This document shows positions 59,639 to 64,000 of a DNA stretch of 64,000 bases, one piece after another. A model generated the notes under the pieces. That model had not been told where the DNA came from. It did no database searches and saw only the letters and a list, made by a program, of their open reading frames with translations. A program made the translations under genes and the position numbers. Numbering within the stretch: position 1 is the first letter of the stretch; each line of letters opens with the position of its first letter. Origin of the DNA: Microcella pacifica (GTDB lineage: Bacteria > Actinomycetota > Actinomycetes > Actinomycetales > Microbacteriaceae); NCBI RefSeq assembly GCF_009371975.2, contig NZ_VIKT02000015.1, positions 1-64,000 on the forward strand. Reading direction: 5' to 3'.

Positions 59639-62335
59639 TTACAGGAACTCGCGCAGCTCGCGCTCCAGCTCGGTGCGGCCCCGCACGCCGAGCTTGCGGT
59701 AGATGTTCGACAGGTGGTTGTCGACCGTGCGCACCGAGACCCCGAGCCGCTCGGCGATCTCGCGACTGCGCTCGCGGCGCGCGGCCGCCGTCGCGACCGT
59801 CCACTCCCGTTCGGTGAGCCCGGCGTCGTCCCGCGCGTGCCGCGGGAAGGAGGGCGACACCACCGTGCGCGAGAGCTCGCTCGCGGTCACGCGGGCGCGG
59901 CGCACGAGCATCCGGTCACCGGGCTCCCACGCGGGTGCCGCTGACACGAGGTCGAACGCGAGCGCTCCGAGACCGGCCGTCGTGAGCGCCGGGGCGAGCT
60001 CCACGGCCGCCACCGCGTCGTGGTGCTCGCGGGCCTCCGCCGCCCTCCTCACGAGCTCGAGGAACGGGGCACCCGACATCGCTGCGGCTCTGGCCACGAG
60101 GTCGAGCACCTCGCCGTTGGAGGAGAGCCGCAGCACCACGGTGGTCGTGAGCGCGGCGAGGAGAAGGTGCCCCGCCTCGACGCCTTCGCGCACCGCAGCC
60201 GTGAGCACGGCGAGAGCCGACTCGGAGTCTCCCTCCGACACGGCGAGCCAGGCCTGCGCCTCGGCCGCCTGCAATCGAACCTTGACGTCGTCGTGGTGCG
60301 CCGGCTCGAGCGCGTCGAGGAACGCGCGGGCGCTCGCCCGATCGCCGCGCTGGGCGTGCACGGTCGCCGCGAGCGCGAGCGCGGGGCCGAGGAGGCCCGT
60401 GAAGTCGCGCCACCGCAGCTGATCGACCGCGAGCACCGCGAGGGGGGCGGCATCGTGCAGTCGCCCGCCGTGCAGGTGGATGAGCGCGAGCGCGTACGAC
60501 CACACCCCCGACGACTCCGCGAAGGGCTCGAGCCTGCGCGCCTCCGCGAACGCGCGCGCATCATCGATACGACCCCGCGCCACATCGACGAGGAACGCAC
60601 TGAGATCGAGCAGGCTCGTCCCGTAGGGCACGACCTCGGCAAAGCGCGCGGCGAGCGGTCGGCCCGTCGCGATGGCCGCGCTCGCCTCGTCGATGCGGCC
60701 CGCCATCGTCGCGATCATCGCTGTGCCGAGGGCGGCCGTGAGCCCGGCGGCATGCTCGGCGGCATCTGTGGTGCCGGAGGCGGTGTCGGAGCCGGAGGCG
60801 GGATCGGTGCCGGGCGCTGGGTCGAGGCCGGCCGGCGGTAGGGCGCGCGCAGCGAGAACCTCGTGATCGCCGGCCATGAGGCGCCACTTGGCGAGGTCGG
60901 GCTCGAGCAGGGCGCGCCCGGTCGCATCCAGATCATCGAGGATGCTCACCATGCGGTCCGCCGCCACCCGGGGTTCGTGCCGCCGCAGCGCCGTGTGCTG
61001 CCCCCACCTCAGGTGCACGAGGGCGAGAGTCTCCGTCGCCGCACTCGCCCCGCCGCTCGCCCGCGCACGCTCCTCCGCGCGCGCGAAGGCCTCGTCCGCC
61101 TCCTCCACCCGACCGAGGGCGGAGAGCGCGGCGGCGCGAGTCACGTGGGCCGTGGCGAGGGCGGGCGCATCCTCATCCGTCGCCGTGGCGAGCACGCGGT
61201 CGGCCGCCGCGATCGCGCGCTCGTGATCGCCCACCGCATGCGCGTAGCGGGCTGCCCACAGCGTGTCGTCACGTGTCACCGTCGCGCCGGCATCGAGCAG
61301 GAGGCACACGGCGGTGAAGCGCACCGGCGGGGACGGAAGATCGAGCAATCGGCGCGCCGCAGCCTCCCGCAGGCGGTTTCGCGCGGCGGGCTCGAGGCCA
61401 GCGAGAAGAGCCTCCGCGAAGATGGGGTGCGCCAGTCGTAGGTGTGCATGGTCGCCCTCACCGCTTGCACCCTCACCGCTCGCCACGACGAAGCCCCCGG
61501 CGACGAGATCGTCGACCGTCTCGCGCTCCTCGGCACGCGTGGCAGTTGCCGGCCATGGCTGGGCGACGGCGAGCAGTTCGGCGAAGCGTCGCTCGTCGTC
61601 TCGGAGAGTGTCGAGGCGGCTCGCGACGGTGCCGATGATGTGCGGCGGCACGCGGCTGGGGTCGAGCTCGACGCCGTAGGGGCCCGCGTGCACGCCGCCG
61701 GAGCGCTCGGCCGAGAGCACGAGCTCGCGCAGGAAGAGCGGGTTGCCGTTCGTGACCTCGAACAGCGTGCGCAGTGTCTCGGGTCGCGGGTCGGCGCCGA
61801 GGCGGCGTCGCAGCAGTTCGCGCGTCTCGTCGAGCCCGAGGCCGGGAACCTCGGTCACCGTCACAAGGTCTTCGTGCAGGAGGCGCGCGAGCGCTCCCGT
61901 GATGGGGTGCTCGTCGCGGGCGGTGAGCAGAGCGGGCACGGCGAAGACGCGCACGAGCTGGTAGAGCGCGGCCGCCGAGGTGGGGTCGAGCAGCGGGGCG
62001 TCGTCGACGACGAGCAGATAGGTGTCGGCGTGCGCACCGACGAGCGCGATGAGCTCCTGCAGCCGGTCAGCGACGTCATCGTGCGGGGCGAAGCGCGCTG
62101 CGGCGAGCAGGGGCGACAGCGCCCCCAGCGGCACGTCGCGCAACTCGTCGAGCGCGACGACGGGCACGATCGTGCGGCCCTTCGCGGCGAGTGCGGACGC
62201 GGCCGCCGCGGCGACGGTCGTCTTGCCGACACCGCTGGGCCCGCGCAACATTTGTGCGCGCGCGGGGTGCGCCGCGAGCGCTTCCACGAGTCGGTCCACA
62301 TGATCGGGGCGCGCGATGATCGGCCAAGACCCCAT
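59639..62335 (-). CDS. LuxR-type regulator with AAA ATPase domain (LAL-like)
   Basis: An 898-residue signalling ATPase. The N-terminal P-loop is QMLRGPSGVGKTTVAAAAASAL (about residues 28-48) with Walker B LLVVDDAPLLDP. Winged/NB-ARC-like and then long TPR-type helical repeats cover residues about 300-810. The C-terminal LuxR HTH is LTEREWTVATAAARRERSREIAERLGVSVRTVDNHLSNIYRKLGVRGRTELERELREFL. ATG 62335 has GAGAGG 9 bases upstream. The ligand and targets are unknown; the divergent DUF6421 gene is a candidate target. Confidence 0.9.
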   Translation of the reverse strand: MGSWPIIARPDHVDRLVEALAAHPARAQMLRGPSGVGKTTVAAAAASALAAKGRTIVPVVALDELRDVPLGALSPLLAAARFAPHDDVADRLQELIALVGAHADTYLLVVDDAPLLDPTSAAALYQLVRVFAVPALLTARDEHPITGALARLLHEDLVTVTEVPGLGLDETRELLRRRLGADPRPETLRTLFEVTNGNPLFLRELVLSAERSGGVHAGPYGVELDPSRVPPHIIGTVASRLDTLRDDERRFAELLAVAQPWPATATRAEERETVDDLVAGGFVVASGEGASGEGDHAHLRLAHPIFAEALLAGLEPAARNRLREAAARRLLDLPSPPVRFTAVCLLLDAGATVTRDDTLWAARYAHAVGDHERAIAAADRVLATATDEDAPALATAHVTRAAALSALGRVEEADEAFARAEERARASGGASAATETLALVHLRWGQHTALRRHEPRVAADRMVSILDDLDATGRALLEPDLAKWRLMAGDHEVLAARALPPAGLDPAPGTDPASGSDTASGTTDAAEHAAGLTAALGTAMIATMAGRIDEASAAIATGRPLAARFAEVVPYGTSLLDLSAFLVDVARGRIDDARAFAEARRLEPFAESSGVWSYALALIHLHGGRLHDAAPLAVLAVDQLRWRDFTGLLGPALALAATVHAQRGDRASARAFLDALEPAHHDDVKVRLQAAEAQAWLAVSEGDSESALAVLTAAVREGVEAGHLLLAALTTTVVLRLSSNGEVLDLVARAAAMSGAPFLELVRRAAEAREHHDAVAAVELAPALTTAGLGALAFDLVSAAPAWEPGDRMLVRRARVTASELSRTVVSPSFPRHARDDAGLTEREWTVATAAARRERSREIAERLGVSVRTVDNHLSNIYRKLGVRGRTELERELREFL

Positions 62336-62626
62336 TCTCGTCAGCCTCTCGCTCAGATCACCGCGATTGCCCCGCCCGGCCTGCCCCCGGGAAGCCGGTG
62401 ACCGACTGTTGACGCTAGCAGTCGCGAGCGCGCTGTTCGCGGGCCTTTCCTGCGGATCCGGCACGAATCGCCATCACGCGCGTGCGACGACGGCAGCATC
62501 CTGCGTCGACGCAACTTTCCCGCGTCGATCACAACCACCGCTCGCGGCTCCGTCCCTAGGCTCGTCAGCAGGAGGGAGCCTGCACGGCGCGGGCACCGAA
62601 CCCGGCGATCGACGAAGGAGGGACCC
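62336..62626. promoter_or_regulatory. Divergent region between LuxR-type gene and DUF6421 gene
   Basis: A 291-base gap. On the plus strand, TAGGCT at 62557-62562 would give a leader of about 58 bases for the DUF6421 gene. No gene or strong palindrome is seen. Confidence 0.4.
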
Positions 62627-64000
62627 ATGACACGCGAAGCCACCGAGACCAGCGCGCGCACCATCATCGGAGAGCCCGAGGTCGTTGAGGACCGCGGTGC
62701 CGATACGGATGCTGCGCTCACCGCCGCCGCGATCGTCGCCGACCCGGCATGGTCGCGCCTGAAGCAGGCCGCCGAGGCCATCCGACCGCTGCAGGTGCAC
62801 GACGGGAGCATCGTCGAGACGCGCTACCACGCTGAAGCGGCTCGGCAGGTCGCCGTGATCGTCGACGCGCTCGAGCACTTCGCCCCGAGCATCCCGTATG
62901 ACGAGGAGTACCTGAGGGCCTGTGCAGCGGACTTCCGTGCGTGGGTCGCGGGAGGGTTCGGGGTACCCGACTTCTTCGATGCGCTCGATGCGTTCCGGCC
63001 GGCGGCGGAACGACGCGACGGTGCGGCGCACCTCGTGGTGTTTCCCATGTACACCCAGAACGGCTCGCCCGACCGACTCGTCGAGGCAGTGGTGTGCGAG
63101 GTCATCTGGCCCGAGTTCGTCGCGCAGCTCGAGGCCGGCGAGTACGGCAACGCCCTGTACCTCGGGCTGCGGTTCGCCGACTTCACCTCCGGCTACGACA
63201 CGAACTCGGCGGTGCTCTTCCCCGAGTCGGTCGCGGTGACGCCCCGAGTTCCTGCGGGCGCGCCCGCCGGCGCACCGGCGCAGTTGCCGGTCTTCACGTG
63301 GGGGGCGATCTTCGCCGACCGCGAAGCCGCCCGCTACCGCCGAGTCGTGAGGGCGGCGGCCGAGACCACTCGACTCGAATTGCCCACCGACGCCGCCCGA
63401 CTGCTCGACGACCAGCAACTCACCGAGCGCACCTTCGTGATGTGGGACATGATCCACGACCGCACTCACATGCGCGGCGACCTGCCCTTCGACCCGTTCA
63501 TGATCAAGCAGCGCATGCCGTTCTTCTTGTACTCCTTGGAGGAGCTGCGGTGCGACCTCACGGCCTTCCGCGAGGCCGTGGCCCTGTGGCGGGCCGAGGA
63601 CACGGATGACGTCACGCGCGAGCATGCGCGCCTCGTGCAGTACGCCGTCATCTTCGACCGCATCTTCCGCTTCGCCCTCACCGGCACGCGCGTGCGCAAC
63701 TACGACGGTCTCGGCGGGCAGCTGCTGTTCGCCTGGATGCACCAGCGCGGGGTGCTGCACTGGACGGACACGCGACTCACGATTGAGTGGGAGGCGGTGC
63801 CCGACGTCGTCGTCGCGCTCTCCGACGCGATCAATGAGCTGTACTGGCGCTCGATCGACCGGCCGAAGGCGGCGCACTGGCTCGCCGCGTACGCCTTCCT
63901 CACGACGACGCTCACGCCGCACCCCGCCTCCGTGTGGGCGCGCGGCCTGCCCGACGACGTGCTCGCCGGGCCGCTCAAGGGGTACACCGACCTCGTGCTC
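62627..64000 (+). CDS. DUF6421 family protein (3' end beyond window)
   Basis: The open frame runs 458 codons from ATG 62627 to the window edge without a stop, so the C-terminus is missing. AAGGAGGG lies 5 bases before the ATG. Recognisable DUF6421 segments are DFTSGYDTNSAVLFPESV, MWDMIHDRTHMRGDLPFDPFMIKQRMPFFLYSLEELRCDL and RVRNYDGLGGQLLFAWMH. The HDRTH motif plus nearby Glu residues suggests a metal site, but no activity is established. Confidence 0.88.
   Translation, partial: MTREATETSARTIIGEPEVVEDRGADTDAALTAAAIVADPAWSRLKQAAEAIRPLQVHDGSIVETRYHAEAARQVAVIVDALEHFAPSIPYDEEYLRACAADFRAWVAGGFGVPDFFDALDAFRPAAERRDGAAHLVVFPMYTQNGSPDRLVEAVVCEVIWPEFVAQLEAGEYGNALYLGLRFADFTSGYDTNSAVLFPESVAVTPRVPAGAPAGAPAQLPVFTWGAIFADREAARYRRVVRAAAETTRLELPTDAARLLDDQQLTERTFVMWDMIHDRTHMRGDLPFDPFMIKQRMPFFLYSLEELRCDLTAFREAVALWRAEDTDDVTREHARLVQYAVIFDRIFRFALTGTRVRNYDGLGGQLLFAWMHQRGVLHWTDTRLTIEWEAVPDVVVALSDAINELYWRSIDRPKAAHWLAAYAFLTTTLTPHPASVWARGLPDDVLAGPLKGYTDLVL

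Noticed and set aside
1-64000. tRNA, rRNA or tmRNA genes
   Set aside because: I looked for T-loop GGTTCRANTC patterns with matching acceptor stems and rRNA core words and found none convincing.

Overview
The window is a GC-rich chromosomal segment whose codon third positions are nearly all G or C. It looks like an actinobacterium of the Microbacteriaceae type. Supporting signs are the DUF222-HNH, DUF3073, DUF3817 and DUF6421 proteins, an LAxTG sorting signal, a mycofactocin-coupled dehydrogenase, frequent GTG starts with 4-base GTGA/ATGA overlaps, and many promoters whose -10 box lies 6-7 bases before the start codon, which implies leaderless mRNAs. No rRNA, tRNA, CRISPR array, phage or transposase gene was seen. 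Most of the window is ordinary chromosome with small accessory insertions.

Layout. 1-7.4 kb: frameshifted esterase lipoprotein, GNAT acetyltransferase, RND exporter, and a MocR regulator divergent from a YczE membrane protein. 7.4-13.2 kb: palindrome-rich gap, DUF4097-PadR pair, two-subunit fluoride channel, flavin monooxygenase, DUF3073 protein and a Phd/VapC-type toxin-antitoxin pair. 13.2-20.3 kb: purM and purF divergent, a membrane-tethered ECF sigma factor, and an LAxTG-anchored surface protein. 20.4-29.7 kb: mycofactocin-linked SDR, sterol-carrier-like protein, purD-purC, a CatE-like dioxygenase bracketed by two copies of a palindromic repeat, two tandem SGNH hydrolases, a nucleoside-kinase-like gene containing a perfect inverted repeat, an MscS channel, and purS-purQ. 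29.7-32.2 kb: TetR-controlled operon (membrane protein, GNAT, TetR, DUF3817). 32.2-34.2 kb: a visibly lower-GC AlbA_2/HATPase regulator, probably acquired. 34.2-48.2 kb: purL, a CtpE-like P-type ATPase, DMT transporter, chorismate mutase, glycosyltransferase, purA, a TetR/MFS pair and a SpoU-type methyltransferase. 48.2-55 kb: an MmeI-like restriction-modification enzyme, acyltransferase, DUF222-HNH protein and an orphan DNA methyltransferase. 55-64 kb: HAD phosphatase, pyrE, exonuclease III, AEC transporter, lipoprotein, large LuxR-type ATPase regulator and a DUF6421 protein cut off by the window edge.

Functional themes. Purine synthesis (purM, F, D, C, S, Q, L, A) is spread over about 30 kb as separate short units, with pyrE further on. 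Several transporters are paired with local regulators: MocR-YczE, TetR-MFS, and an autoregulated TetR operon. The most unusual signals are DNA-level: a set of long inverted repeats sharing an ACAACT core (one inside a coding gene), the paired GCCAGATCTGGC elements, 14-bp TGATG mini-ORF repeats between purD and purC, and a strongly over-represented octamer AGCATCCG/CGGATGCT.
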